The notes under the pieces are model-generated. The model ran no database searches. It was not told the origin of the DNA and saw nothing but the letters and a program-made list of their open reading frames with translations. From Sweltsa coloradensis (lineage: Eukaryota; Arthropoda; Insecta; Plecoptera; Chloroperlidae), in assembly GCA_024449915.1 (NCBI GenBank), contig JAMZAV010000897.1, positions 1 through 64,000 of the forward strand: 64,000 nt of DNA, in the 5' to 3' direction. Positions within the stretch are counted from its first letter, which is position 1. Every line of letters starts with the position of its first letter. The translations under genes were made by a program, and so were the position numbers. Shown here piece by piece: positions 1 through 12,100 of this stretch.

Positions 1-218
1 TTTAGGTTAATGATTTATTTGGGTTGGTACTTGGAAAGGGGAATGAAAACAAAAAAATAAACTTATTGGACTAAAAAATTTAAATCATTTTGGTGTAATG
101 CAATAAATTTATGCTATAATTGGATGGAATTTTGTCTGCTTGAATTAAATCAGGTATTATAAATAAAGGCCAAATTTAAGTTTTGTCTTTGTAATGTTTT
201 ATATTACTATTGTTTCAG

Positions 219-3200
219 TGTCCGGGCAGGATTTTCCCGCACATCACTTGCAAGTTGCTCTCATCAAGTACTACAAGGAGTGAATGTTTCCAGTACAGCA
301 GAGTGGCGACTGCTGCCTTTTGGTTCGACTGCACCATGAGTACAGTTTAAATCATTGGTTCTATTCCAAAAAAATGTGATGAACGAATTCAAAAGGGTAA
401 TAAATAAACAATATTATTAAATAGATAAATAAATTCGTATTTAAGAGTTACCCACATCAGTCACATTTCACTTATATGTGGGCGCCAATATCATCGACGA
501 GAATACATAATAAATGATACAATATATCAGTCGAAACTTAATGATTGTGTACTGATAATTAAGGCATTTTATTAATCGTGGGAAACTTAAAGACAAATTT
601 TCTTAAAATCTTGTGGTATGCTTGTATTGGGACAAGCATAGGCCCTGTCTGTAACAAAAAGGTACAGTTATATTTATATTACATGTTATTTAACTTATTT
701 TGTGATCAATTGGATTCTAGCGCAACCTGATAGTTCTTGTATCACAAGTATCGTCTTACTCATAGCCAGCGGTTTAGCCGAGGTCGGTTTAAACCGGTTC
801 CCATCGAATACCAAAGTAAGCAGAATGGGGCGTGGTCAGGGGTAGAGGGGTGACGCTCTGCCTGAAACTCACGTATACCGCTGGCTAGAGCAGATGGAGG
901 GTTCGAGAGCTAGTTGTAACGGCTTCGTTCTTCTCGACGTCTGCTCGGCAGTCCGGGTTAGTGGGGGAAAACTTAATGACTGTCAAAGTTTACACCGGTC
1001 TTTTCGGATGGGACGTTAAGCCGTTGGTCCCTTGGTACTTTTCGATAGGAGTAGGCTACGTGCCGGTCCGGGTTTCCCCTTCCCCCATTCTGTTCATACT
1101 TCATCATCATCTATCACCACTCAATCGTCCGAATAGCCAACGGGCATTATATGGGGACGTAAGCAGAATCCAATCAATCAATCAACGTGTCTCACTCGTG
1201 TAATGTCTCCTCTTCCAGCTGCCCTTTGCCAACCTAGGAGACGGCAAGTGTCATCTGAACGGTCAGCTTAATAAAGTGGGAGAAAGGTTGGCCAGGAGGT
1301 GACAGATAAATGCACCGCAGAATGCCGATGTGACGATAGGGGAGCCGGGTAAGTGCTAAATATAGTAATAAATTTATCGAGTAAAATAAAAAATTTTTGG
1401 TCACCATGACCTAAGAAAAGATCGCCCATCGGCGAAAGTGTACCAGACAAATATTAGCCATTATTGACTTATTCTTCTGTCTTACTTTTTTACACGGTAG
1501 TACATTTTTCTTGTAATTAGGGCACTAGGTTTAGTAAACATACGCTGATTGTCAAGTGAAGGTTTACCGTCTTCCGCGGTGCAAATGTTTGCTCGTTTTG
1601 AGTGTATTTGTGCACAGATTCAAGACATAACAAATTCATCACAAACTAGTTTTCAATACAAATTACGTAAATTGTGATAGTGTAGATCTCATTATGTAGT
1701 CATATGTATACCAACATCAACAGGTAGAATGCTCACCACAGTATCTGATAAAATGTTTTATATACTTTTAAGAAAAAAGTTGAAAATTTAAATGGGAAAA
1801 AGCACCAAATTTACTTCAATTTTTTTAACAATCAATATAATGAGAATACTAAAAAAAATAAAATTTTGGATTTAAAATATTTTTACATATGGCCGGGGCT
1901 TTCTTGTTTTTGGGAAGAAAGTTCAAACATCCTGCAAATTGGTTTTATAATTAGAGGTTATTGGATTAAGGGCGCCGTCAGCCGTAAATTTCCAGAATTA
2001 ATGTTTCAGCCCCAATATTTTTCCACCACTCTCATGATGACTAACGGCGAGTCAATGCCAATGCCCGGAGAGAGAATAACATCCTATTGTAATTGTTTCA
2101 GGGTTAGCTTGACTTGCGTCACCATTGAATGCCCGGAGTTGTTCCCGGGACCACCCGCCCCCGGTTGTATTAGGCTGTACACCCATGACAAGTGCTGCTC
2201 CACGGGCACACACTGCAGTGAGTAGGCGAGGCATTCTGCACTAAAACACACAGGCACAGGGGTGGGGGCTGATGGGCAACAATGAACAAACAATGACACT
2301 CTACCTTGTCAAATACCATTCAAATACAAAAAACGTAATTGAAAAATTACATAGGTCAAAAAAGAGAAGTGAAATTTGTTTAGAAAAGCGATCGATCGAG
2401 TTACGGTTACGAGTCATAAAACCCAAAGTTAAAAAAAAAAGGACACACAAACAAGTTAAAAACTAGTGGAATTATTCATATATTATATTTTAATTAGTGG
2501 AATTATTTTTGTTGCAAGGGTAAAGACTTAATAATATATAAATAAAGTTTTATGTCACGCAAATCAGAATCGTTAATCACATTTTAAACATTTTAATAAA
2601 TATTTCTGTTGATTTTATCAGTGTAAAAATTACATATTTAAAACACCTTCACGCCGCATTAACTTGAAGGGTGAACATTTTTCGCCGTGGTTATTCCGAG
2701 TCAAACTTGTAAGTGCAAACAGGAAGTACTGCAGTCACAGATAGTAAAAATGAACTTGATGTAACCACGCATTAAATTTTTTTAATTTGCCTAAGCCTTG
2801 AGAGTGTCTGGCTTTAAAAGTTTGTAATTATGTCATTGTTGTTGGGGTGTGGGGGAATCGCTCCAACCTGAATGTATGGCCTTTTATTGTCAACTTACAA
2901 CAAACTCATAACTTTATTAAAAAAACGCCGTCTTTCCCACAAACAACTTTAGAAGATTTGGTTAGGCAAAATAATAGATGCACACAGGTTTCTGATGATA
3001 GCATCTGAACGTTTACTACAATTATTTATTATGTTTTTTATGTAAGGAAAAACTGAGAGGTTGAGTGTGGAGATTTAGCACACTTTAATATATGTATGTA
3101 TTCACCGCCTAACAAACATGATTTGTTAAAAAAATGATCCTCCAAGAACAAAATACATTGTCTTTAAAATTAGATGTGACATTCTCAGCCTATCTTAAAT

Positions 3201-5643
3201 TTATTTTTTTCCTTGTGAGTTTTAAATCGTAACGGTTGCCTAAAATGTAAACTGCACCCTGAGGACTGGTACCAGATGTTTGTGTACTAGGAAAAACGCT
3301 TAAGTCCCGCCGCGTTGTTGGATGAGCGTAATTGGTGCATTAAAGCTGCCTTTGTGTTATGCAAATTTTCTGTTGTTCTGTGGCAAAATCATTACTTAGT
3401 TGAAATTTTTTTTAAATTAATTAAATTAAATTAAAAATTAATTTAAATTTTTTTTAAATTTTTTTTAAATTTAAATCGTAATTGTAAAAAAAAATCGTAA
3501 AATTGCGATTTTCATAAGAAATAATTTCTCGATTGCGCTCAAATTTTACACTAATATATTAATTCATAAAATAAAGGTTTTGCGAAAAATGATTACGATC
3601 GGATAAAGCATGTAGGTGTTATAAGTCAAAGAGTTGTTTAAAAAAAGAAAAAACCTGTAAATTTCGATTTTTATGATAAATATTTTTTCAATTGCGCTCA
3701 AATTCACAAAAATATCTAAATTCAAAAATAAGTTCTGTGCAAAATCATTAAATCGATGAAGCTGTAGGTGTGATAAGGCGAAGAAATTTTTTAAAAATTG
3801 AAAAAAAGCGTAAATTGCGATTTTCATGAGAAAATTTTCCGATTGCGCTCAAAACTGGCAGTTCTAAGTTCGAGATTTGAAGGCTCCATGAATTTCATTG
3901 AATCGATTATCGTTTAGCCGATCGTAGTGACAAACGACAAAAATACAGAAAAAAAAAGATTAAAAAAAAACATTGCGTTATTTTGACCTCAGGTATTTGA
4001 ATGGAATTTCGCTTCGCTCGCTACGCTCGCTACGCTCATCCAAAATTCCGGCGTAACTTGTTTAGCGTTCGGACCGTTCTGTAGCGAACACTCACTCACT
4101 CACTCACTCCTCACTTCACTCACTCACTCACTCACTCACTCACTCACTCACTCACTCACTCACTCACTTGTGTGAATGTGAGATCAATGTGTAAGACATT
4201 TCTTTGCTGTCGTATACACCGTGTACTCCCTAGCGAGAAGTTTGAACACATTTCTTGGTGTGTTCCGCAGGCAACGACACCAAGGCAGCACCCAAGGACA
4301 CTTTCAAGTGTGAACATGCTGGAGAATCCTACGTCGTCGGTCAGAAGTTCTGGCCCGAGGAGAAGCCTTGCATGGCCTGTATCTGCCAACAAGGATACGA
4401 TGGTAAGCACCAAGCTTTTAGTACATTAGTGTGTATTAATCCGTCAGAATACATAGTCTTATCTAGTTGTGTTTCGAGGTTGAAAAACACGAGGACAATG
4501 ATCGAGGAAGCAGGCATGCTCACATAATTGCTAATTTTCACATCTAATTTTAGTCGTATAGGTTTAATACTTTACATAGTTGCGTACGAATTAAATAATA
4601 TGAAGATTCCAATTTTAGCGTCTTCAATAAATTATCCTTTTAATAAAAGAATCAATAAATTTAAATTGTCAAGTATTCATAATCTTTCAAAAAGGTGAAC
4701 ACAAAAATAAGGTAGCATTTTCTCATCTATTTACGATTATTGATGAAAATTTAGTGTTATGTGCGCGTGGATTGATGCATAAATAGCAATTGCACAAAGT
4801 TGTATTCACATATCATAATGATTTGTGGCTGCTGCAATATCAAATTAACCCTACTTTTTTAAAAATAAATTACTATCAGGATGGAAGTATTATTAATTAT
4901 AAGACATTGACACATTCAATACAAATCAATTAATACACACCATAGAAAGTTACATGCGGATCAGTCACATAAAAGAAGAAATTGAGTTAATTTTAAGCTA
5001 TACTCATTAAAAAAACAATATGCTCACGTTATTCCCGTGTTTTCTACAGGTACATTGAAGGAGCCGTGGTGCAAAGAGGTGAACTGTGGCATTGAGATGC
5101 ACTACGGAGCTAAGATCAAGGAAGGATGTGCACCTATCTTCTACGGAACTAGTCGTTGCTGCCCGATAGGCTGGCGTTGTCGTAAGTTGTAGCATTATCA
5201 GTCAAAATATATCTAGTACACTACATATGCCGAAAGGCAGATTTTTATGTAAACACATACTTTCCGTATCTGAAGACTAGATAAAAAGAAATAATCTTGT
5301 TTAAAATATAATAATAATGAAACATAAAAAAAATCTTGTGACATACTGATGCATAGAGCAAAGTGGTGATACCTTTTTAGTTTTTTAATAGATTTTAAAA
5401 TACTACAAGAAGTTCAACTTACACACGAAAAACTACGAATTATATATATGATTGATTTTAATTAGATACCTAAGTCAAACACATGAGCGTACAAGAATTT
5501 TGGAAGTTTCAAATCAGTGAGTTCTTTAGAGTTGTATTTAACCTGTTTTAAGAATTGTTTGCATTTACTAAAAAATAGTATTTTCTCCTACAGCTAAAAC
5601 CTTCAGATACCGTTGTAAGGGCAACAGGAACAGCAACAACTAA
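219..5643 (+). CDS. Multi-VWC secreted cysteine-rich protein (5' end outside window)
   Basis: Exons 219-339, 1238-1348, 2102-2217, 4271-4402, 5050-5181 and 5594-5643 (TAA 5641-5643), all bounded by AG/GT. They alternate between N-terminal VWC halves (for example CMACIC) and C-terminal halves with the CC...C signature (KCCSTGTHC, SRCCPIGWRC). Junction phases fit: 2217 ends and 4271 begins in phase 1, as do 4402/5050 and 5181/5594. 1348/2102 fit in phase 2 once a frameshift near 1304 is allowed for. About three VWC domains are seen, then a short basic tail. VWC domains usually occur in extracellular, growth-factor-binding or matrix proteins; the role here is unknown. Exons 219-339 and 1238-1348 do not read through cleanly (see findings), so the intact part is 2102-5643. 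No signal-peptide exon is visible, so the gene starts to the left, or 4271-5643 belongs to a shorter gene whose first exon I missed. Confidence 0.72.
764..1186 (+). mobile_element. SINE-like repeat with (AATC)n tail, copy 1
   Basis: About 420 bp, GC-richer than its surroundings, ending in a CAATCAATCAATCAA tail. A diverged copy lies inverted at 50193-50611. Both begin with AGCCAGCGGTTTAGCC and contain an internal inverted match, ACCGCTGGCT. A B-box-like GGGTTCGAGAG sits near 900. The short ORF inside (961-1203) is not conserved and is not a gene. Confidence 0.75.
1349..3286. other. VWC gene introns, no further gene seen
   Basis: AT-rich intron sequence apart from the VWC exon at 2102-2217. 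The lysine-rich ORF at 2272-2466 has no family signature. No other coding or RNA feature is recognisable. Confidence 0.5.
3287..4063 (-). mobile_element. Helitron/HINE-like element with tandem ~150-bp repeats
   Basis: The left end reads CTAG then a hairpin (AACGC/GCGTT arms on the minus strand), the expected 3' end of a Helitron-type element in reverse. Inside are about three units containing 'ATTGCGCTCAAA' and 'CATGTAGGTGTTATAAG'. The right side carries CGCTTCGCTCGCTACGCTC repeats. The same architecture recurs at 25404, 26160, 29978, 33205 and 54650. The right boundary is approximate. Confidence 0.62.
4090..4168. repeat. (ACTC)n microsatellite
   Basis: Almost uninterrupted tetranucleotide array, about 100 bp before the VWC exon at 4271. 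Confidence 0.95.
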
Positions 5644-5694
5644 AGGTAAAGTTATTAAATGTATTATTCTTTATTAAGAACTTCGATTTAAAAA

Positions 5695-6078
5695 AATTAT
5701 TACCATGCTCTTATGCCCCTTTCCAATTTGGAGACCTCCATGAGCATAGTTACTAAAGTTACTAAGAAGGGCATTGGACATACAAGGGGGGAAATATACA
5801 AATTACGGGCTTTCCTAATCAATTAATTTTTCGTGAGAAGCCTCCCCCACAGCCCCAGGGTGCAATTCATGCACCTCTTCAGCAGGTGTCTAACTAACTC
5901 TAACTGATAGGAAAATTGTGAAGGGATGTCCAAGGGCTGTTTAAGAGGACTCAATCCCTTTCATTCGCAATAACGACTGAGGTAAATCACAAATAAAAAC
6001 CTTCAGTCAAGATTGCCGATCTCGACGGAATTTGAACCCGGACCTCCCGAATCAGCGTCGCGCGCTTACGCTAGATAT
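5695..6078 (-). mobile_element. tRNA-derived SINE
   Basis: On the minus strand the right end resembles a tRNA: an A-box-like region near 6060 and a good B box (GGGTTCAAATTCC, about 6030-6042). About 300 bp of unrelated body follows. It lies just after the VWC gene's stop codon. No acceptor stem or cloverleaf can be drawn, so it is not a functional tRNA gene. Confidence 0.6.
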
Positions 6079-6433
6079 TTTAAAACGTATCGAGGTATTG
6101 GTAATAAAAGTACATCCAGATACAAATAACTATAGATTGAAGTCATAATAAATTTTAAAGTTGTTCTGAATCGGGCCCTTTTTGATTCTGGCGTTAATCC
6201 CGGTGTGATAGCACTGTCCATACCACTGATTGCTATATTTATTACTATAAAATATCGATCTTTGGGTTTGGGTTTTCGCTCACTCGTCGATTGCGTCTGG
6301 GCCTGCAGGGTTTTGGCTTGGTCGCTTCTCCAAATACGAAGTATTTATTTTTATTTTATAGGTATATTTGAACCGTTGGTTTTTAATTAAAAGCAACATT
6401 GCAAAGCCTAATATTTGTGGTTCGTACTTTCAG

Positions 6434-6531
6434 ATGCGTCCGAGTGTGTGTTCGGCAAACTCCGGCTCAAGGTCTCTGAAACCCTCAACCCCGTGAAACA
6501 GTGCGTCGAGTGCAAGTGTTTTCTCCGCCCC
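6434..6531 (+). CDS. Additional VWC N-terminal-half exon (partial)
   Basis: After a TTTCAG acceptor the frame reads ASECVFGKLRLKV, then CVECKC, a typical VWC first half. It enters in phase 1, so exon 5050-5181 could splice to it instead of to 5594. The frame then meets long C and T homopolymers (6532-6545) and no convincing donor or C-terminal half follows. It may be an alternative 3' exon of the same gene, the start of a neighbouring copy, or a decayed remnant. Confidence 0.5.
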
Positions 6532-6545
6532 CCCGTTTTTTTTTG

Positions 6546-8049
6546 TACAACCGAAACTGTTTGATCGCACCCACGCTTTCAATAAGAACGAGAATATTTC
6601 ATCATTTTTTTTAAATCATTGTCTATAAAAAATATTGTTCGCACTGCACTACATTGAAATGTTTTTATGTTTGTATGCTTCTGTGAGAATAATATGACAC
6701 TTTACTATATACAAGTATTTATTTCGTTACCTCATTCCCGACCAATGGTTTGGCGAAAGATGTAAAATCGGGTTAAAATAAAAAATCAAAATATTTTGTC
6801 ATACGAACAAATGACCATTTAAAAATTACAAATAACATATCAAAACTAAAGGGGAGTTGTATAGGAGGAAATTTGAAATCATCGTTTGCAACAAGTAGAT
6901 TTTAAGTTCGTTTAAAAGTTTTGTAGATGAGGAAAACTTATTGGTAATTAAGAGTCACCGTTTTCCCCAGTGACTTTAATAGGTGAGTAGAAACACCCAA
7001 CAGATATTATTTTCCCCGGTCAAATAGCTATAACGAACTCATAATAAAATCAAAAAAAAAAATTAACCTCTAATCTTTCTCATCGAAACTCTTAAATTTT
7101 TGTATTTAAAACACGTCACAGAGGACATTTGAAGATGTGTTTTTATTCTTTTTTTATAAACTTGATATGTTACATTGTATTATAATACACTACATTGAGA
7201 TTTAAGAATTCTGTGAGTTAAATGCATTTATGTTAAATACAATTGCTCTTTTCTGGTGTTACAATATTAATTACACTCAATTATTATTAAAGTTATCAAA
7301 TTTGAGGCTGTAAGGTTTAATTTGGTGACGGAGGGTCTAGTCTCCAAATCCCACAGCTCAAACGAGATGTTAAAATTAAAATACTATTTAAAGCTTGTAG
7401 CTGCATTATGGGTAGATTCATCCCCAATGAGTATTCTGCCCTTTTCAAGGCGTCTTGCTACATATATTAGAAAATTTAATGGTTAAAATCATAACGAAAT
7501 GGTAAATTATTGGCTATCATCGTCTCTTGACCATTTTGAGCAGACAAATGAATACAATATTTTAACTATAACTGCCGGTGGAACCGACGTGCCATATTGC
7601 AATGTGATGTTTTATTGTTCACCAAAACTTTTCTAAAGGCTGAATATTTTGCAAGAATGCTGAACTCTTAACCTTCTCGATCATCCGACGTCGGTCATTA
7701 CGCATTTGAACCATTTGGCAAAACTTAGAGGCGATTGGAAATCTTCTTATCTAATGAACGATGCGTTTTAATCTTCAAGGTTAAATAATTATTTCTGGAC
7801 TTTCAATGATCAATTACACTATTTTAGAATTTTTCAGAGAAATAGTCGTCTGTAAGTCAATGTTATAATTGATTCTTTATTCACCAAATTCAGCTTCGCT
7901 TTTTTAAATTTGACCGAATACCTATAGTTACAAGGAGAAACAGACTGTGAAACTTCTTTCGTGGTACGAAGGGAATGCAGGGATGAAATGAGATTGGTGA
8001 AACAATTGGAAAAGGATTTTACTAAAAGAGGAAAGACCATCTGGAAATT
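6546..8049. other. Intergenic, nothing recognised
   Basis: AT-rich sequence with no supported ORF, tRNA or clear repeat structure. Confidence 0.5.
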
Positions 8050-8640
8050 GGAATGTAATGGGGAAAAAAAGGATGTTGGGAGGTACCGGTAGTCGTTTCT
8101 CAATAGAACAATTAATTGTAAAATGGAATAAATGACCAGCTGCAGCGGTTAAGGAATCTAAAGTGAATGAATGAATGTGAAGATGTTTGATGGATTTGAT
8201 TTGATTGGGTATTGCTTAACGTCTCATATTTATGCAACTTGGCTAATTTCGAGACGAAGGGAGGGACGTTAGGATGAACTGGTGGGTACAAGGGTTAGAA
8301 AGGCCTTTGCTGGTCAGAACCAGCCACAGTGAATGGGAGGCAGTGTTCCCGCACGTCTGTCGTCTTCGTCTGTGTCATCCGTCCTGTTGTCATGTCGTCG
8401 CCCTCGAGAGGTAGTCAAAGGTGAAGGGGAAAGTTCCCGACGAGACCCAGAGGAGGTAGATATAGAAGAACATTTATGATGTAAAGGTTGTAATTTATTT
8501 GATATTGTAATTATTTGTTAATTTAAAAAAATGTTACGTTAAGTTAACTTCAAAATTGTTAAGTACTTGCCACCATGTATACTAACTATTTTCAAGGTAT
8601 GCAAATAAATAAAATAAATAAATAAATGTCAATAATATAT
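8050..8640 (+). mobile_element. LINE 3' fragment, interrupted by a SINE
   Basis: A decayed reverse-transcriptase C-terminus (pattern 'NRTIVEWNKxPAAAV..SK') runs at 8085-8170 and resumes at about 8446 as the 3' UTR, ending in an (AAATA)n tail. Related copies lie at 31255-31640 and 38273-38640. The interruption at 8191-8445 is a separate SINE. Confidence 0.6.
8191..8445 (-). mobile_element. SINE copy nested in the LINE fragment
   Basis: It starts with the (GATT)n-like tail and the block ATTGCTTAACGTCTCATA shared with 50193-50611 and, inverted, with 10718-10760. It splits LINE sequence at 8190/8446. Confidence 0.6.
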
Positions 8641-8659
8641 AATAATAAATACAACAAAC

Positions 8660-8983
8660 CACTGCCTCCTAGATGTTGCTCGTGGCTCCTCGTTCCCTGC
8701 CTGTTCACGCGCACAGTGTTAATTGTTGTCCTGGCAGCGCTAGTTACCGCCCCCAAAAGCAGTTTTATTTTGTTGTTGTTTAATTGAACTTTTAAATTAA
8801 ATTTAAATTGAACATAGAAAGTCTGAATTTACAAAACACTAAGATATTTTAATCGTCTCTACTTGACAACAAAAACAAAACAGAGCATAACTAGCGCTAG
8901 AATGGTCAACAATCAAAACTTGTTGCATGGACAGGCAGGGAACGACTCAACGAGGAGCCACGAGCAACATCTAGGAGGCAGTG
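8660..8983. mobile_element. hAT-type MITE in the promoter of the first EGF-DPY gene
   Basis: Terminal inverted repeats of about 45 bp start CACTGCCTCCTAGATGTTGC and are flanked by an exact 8-bp duplication, CAACAAAC (8652-8659 and 8984-8991). An 8-bp duplication and CA.TG ends are typical of hAT elements. The element is 324 bp, has no coding capacity, and ends 92 bp before the TATA box at 9076. Confidence 0.88.
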
Positions 8984-9131
8984 CAACAAACAATTTTAAA
9001 TGATCGGCATGCAGTTGCTAATGCAAGTACAGGAAGGCGTGACCTTCCGGGCAACAACTTACACTGACCACTTTGTATAAATCCGCTCAGTCCTGGTCAA
9101 GTATTCAACAGATCCACTTGGAACCAGCAAC
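8984..9131 (+). promoter_or_regulatory. Proximal promoter of EGF-DPY gene 1
   Basis: TATAAAT at 9076-9082, in a block shared with 29345-29596 and 37490-37757: GTGACCTT, then GGCAACAAC, then CACTTTGTATAAATC, then GTATTCAAC. The last is a likely initiator, about 30 bp after TATA. The distal half present in the other copies is missing here, replaced by the MITE and LINE. Confidence 0.75.
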
Positions 9132-12100
9132 ATGTTGTATCTGATTCTCACCGCGCTAGTTGTGATCGCCACCGGTACCATCGCTTACAGTAAGTAGCTT
9201 TTATAATATTATTGACTTTATTACTAACGAAGATAAACAATAACATTAATTAAAAAAAAATAACCAAACTTTATGTTGTCTTTGTGGGCATGCGGTTTTT
9301 ATTTTTCAGTTTTTAAATTTCCATTGCTGAACGCTCGTTGCTATTTTGTAATATTTTTGTCTAAATGTAAAAAAATCGAATTAAGGGTATACTCACTCAA
9401 TAACATAACTTTGACACCATCGACGAGCGAACATTGACCAACTAGAGACCTCATATCAAAATTAAATGTGATCTATTAATCAATAATTTTCATTTGAAAA
9501 TATACTTAGGCCTTTAAATTTGGCAGAATCCACTAATGATATACTAATAATTAGATAGGCAGTCGTCTGTTTACACTATAAGGTGCATGAGAATACTAGC
9601 GCACCGCGGCATGGCTGCGGCGCTCAATTGATCTCATAGCTAACTCACTTTTCATCCAATAATCTTACACCAATGACTGTCCGTCAGCAGTGGTTCCTGA
9701 GGTTGATACGCACCTTTTTATTTAGTTGATTCAATTTTTATTAATTTCATTATGGTACGCAGTGTTAACGTCAAAACATCGCTGACACTGCAGTCTTGTT
9801 TTGCGTACTGTCAAACTGTGTCTCTATACCAATCAAATAGTTGACTATCAAAGATTTGAGTCCGCTCCGTACGCGTGTGTACCTAAAAAAATAAAATTAA
9901 AATTAAAATTAAATTAAAATTAAAATAAAAAAATAGGGGCGTCATGCAAGAAGGGGATAACCACCGTTATCCCCTTCTTGCAAATTACCACATTTTGAGG
10001 TTCGTCGATCTAGTTATAAGCATGCCCCAAATACAAAATTTTGAAAAAAAAAAAAAAAAAACGGCAGCCAAACTCTCCTTTAAAAGTCTTCGGCTGTGAA
10101 TGCTGTGAGATATAGAAGTTGAGCCAAGCATTTCATTCTTTCTCCCTTGTTTCGCATTGAAAAGAAGTAAGATCATTTTGCCTGTTGACGAGCGCCAAAA
10201 CCAACCATTTTCGTGGTAAAAAAGTAAACATTTTAAACTCAAAATCATAAAAAAAAATTATCTGGCAATTGAATTTGGTTCATTACGAGAACTCTAAAAA
10301 GTCAATGGCCAAGTATTTTTTTTGTGATTTTGAGTTTAATAAAATAAAATATTTACTCTTTTTACCACGAAAATAGTTGGTTTGGCGCTCGTCAACAGGC
10401 GAAATGATCCTACTTTTTTTCAATGCGAAACAAGGGAGAAAGAATGAAATGCTTGGCTCAACTTCTGTATCTCACAGCATTCACAGCCGAAGACTTTTGA
10501 AAGAGAGCTTGGCTGCCGTTTTTTTTTTTTTTTTTTACAATTTTTTGTATTTAGGGGTGATATCACATCTTTTTGTTGTTTGTTTCATATCAAGGCGTGA
10601 AATACTTTTAAATGATAATTCAAAGAAAGCAGGAAATTTCAAATGTAATTTTCCATCTAAATTGCTCGGATGTAGGCCTACGGCTTAGACGGAGTTTGAT
10701 TCACTTTCTAAATTCATGAGATATGAGACGTTAAGCAATATCCAATCAATCAATCAATATTTTGGGTGAAGAAAATAACGAAATTTGTCATGACACATGG
10801 AGCAAGCGGTGGATACAGTGTCTTTCAAAACAGATTGTCTAGAAACAAAAGCTTCCATCTTTTGTTTTTGTTAACAATCTGTAGTTGGCAATATACAATG
10901 TTTATTTATTAAAATTTTTTGGTTAATGTCGTCTTTTTTGTTACGAAATTTCATGATTATTTAGGTGAATAAAAATTAATACTGTTTTTACAAATTACCA
11001 CGCCTTAGTAATTACGTGTTTTGATTATTATCCAAAATTTTGATTTTCTCCGGTCCCTGTTACCCGATTTTGGTTTTGAAAGCAAAAGGCACTCGGTCCC
11101 CCCAAATTTAGCCCCTTGTGTTTTGGACGCTAGATATTTATAATGGTTAAGAGCATGTTTAATTTCAAGTTTGTACAAATAACCACGCCTTAGTAATTAC
11201 GTGGTTTGACTGTTATCCAAAATTTCGATATTCTCCTGTCCCTGTTACCCAATTTTGGTTTTGGAAGCATAAGTATCTGCGTCTGAGGTACATCTAAGTG
11301 TGGTCGGTCCAAGTTTCATAGTTCTAAGATGTACCGTTTTCTCTGTAGGCTCTTATTCCTCTCCGTCAGAATCCCCCAGCAAACTAGCTAGCTACCCACC
11401 CACCTTAACCCAGCCAGCCAGCTGGAAGGATTTCAACTAAAGTTTATCTATCCTTGAGATACAAAGTGACCATCGACGGACGCGTCGGGTATGGGTATGA
11501 GGCAGCTGCTAAGGGTTGTCGCGTGTAGTCGTAAAATAGACCATCCTAGAAGCTGAGGGTTTTCTACCTGCTGTATTCTCTTCATGTTCTATTGTTCTAT
11601 TTATTTATTGATTTTTTTTGTTTCATTGCAAATATCTAATAACCTTGTAAAAATATTAAGCGTGCGTCTCGAATTTCATTTTTTTGGGCGAAATTCAAGT
11701 ATAAAAACTGACTGAGTTATGATTAATGCTTCTATAATATATTTTGATATATTCCAGTCAGTTTTGATCGTAGACACTAGTGAAAAAAACGCATTTCGTA
11801 ACTCAAGCTATACATTTGAACCACGTTTATTAATACATCCAATTATAAAAAAAATATTCTCAAAATAAATTATTTTCATCACAATAGATTTGAAATGTGT
11901 GAAGGCAGGTAGAAAAAAAACATGTTCGCTCCCAGTTCAGTCACGCCAAAAAAGGTGGAAAAGGAAACATGCAGACAATAGACGGGACGACCGATCCCGG
12001 TCTCGTCGCCGATGGTCACTTTGTAACTCAAGGATAGATAAACTTTATGTTGAGGCACTTTTTTTAACACTGAACGGGTTATCGGATCGGTCAGATTTTT

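Noticed and set aside
2272..2466. Lysine/arginine-rich 64-codon ORF
   Set aside because: Within a VWC-gene intron, no conservation and A-rich composition.
3440..3850. CRISPR-like regularly spaced repeats
   Set aside because: Units are ~150-bp diverged tandem repeats without unique spacers, in a eukaryotic transposon.
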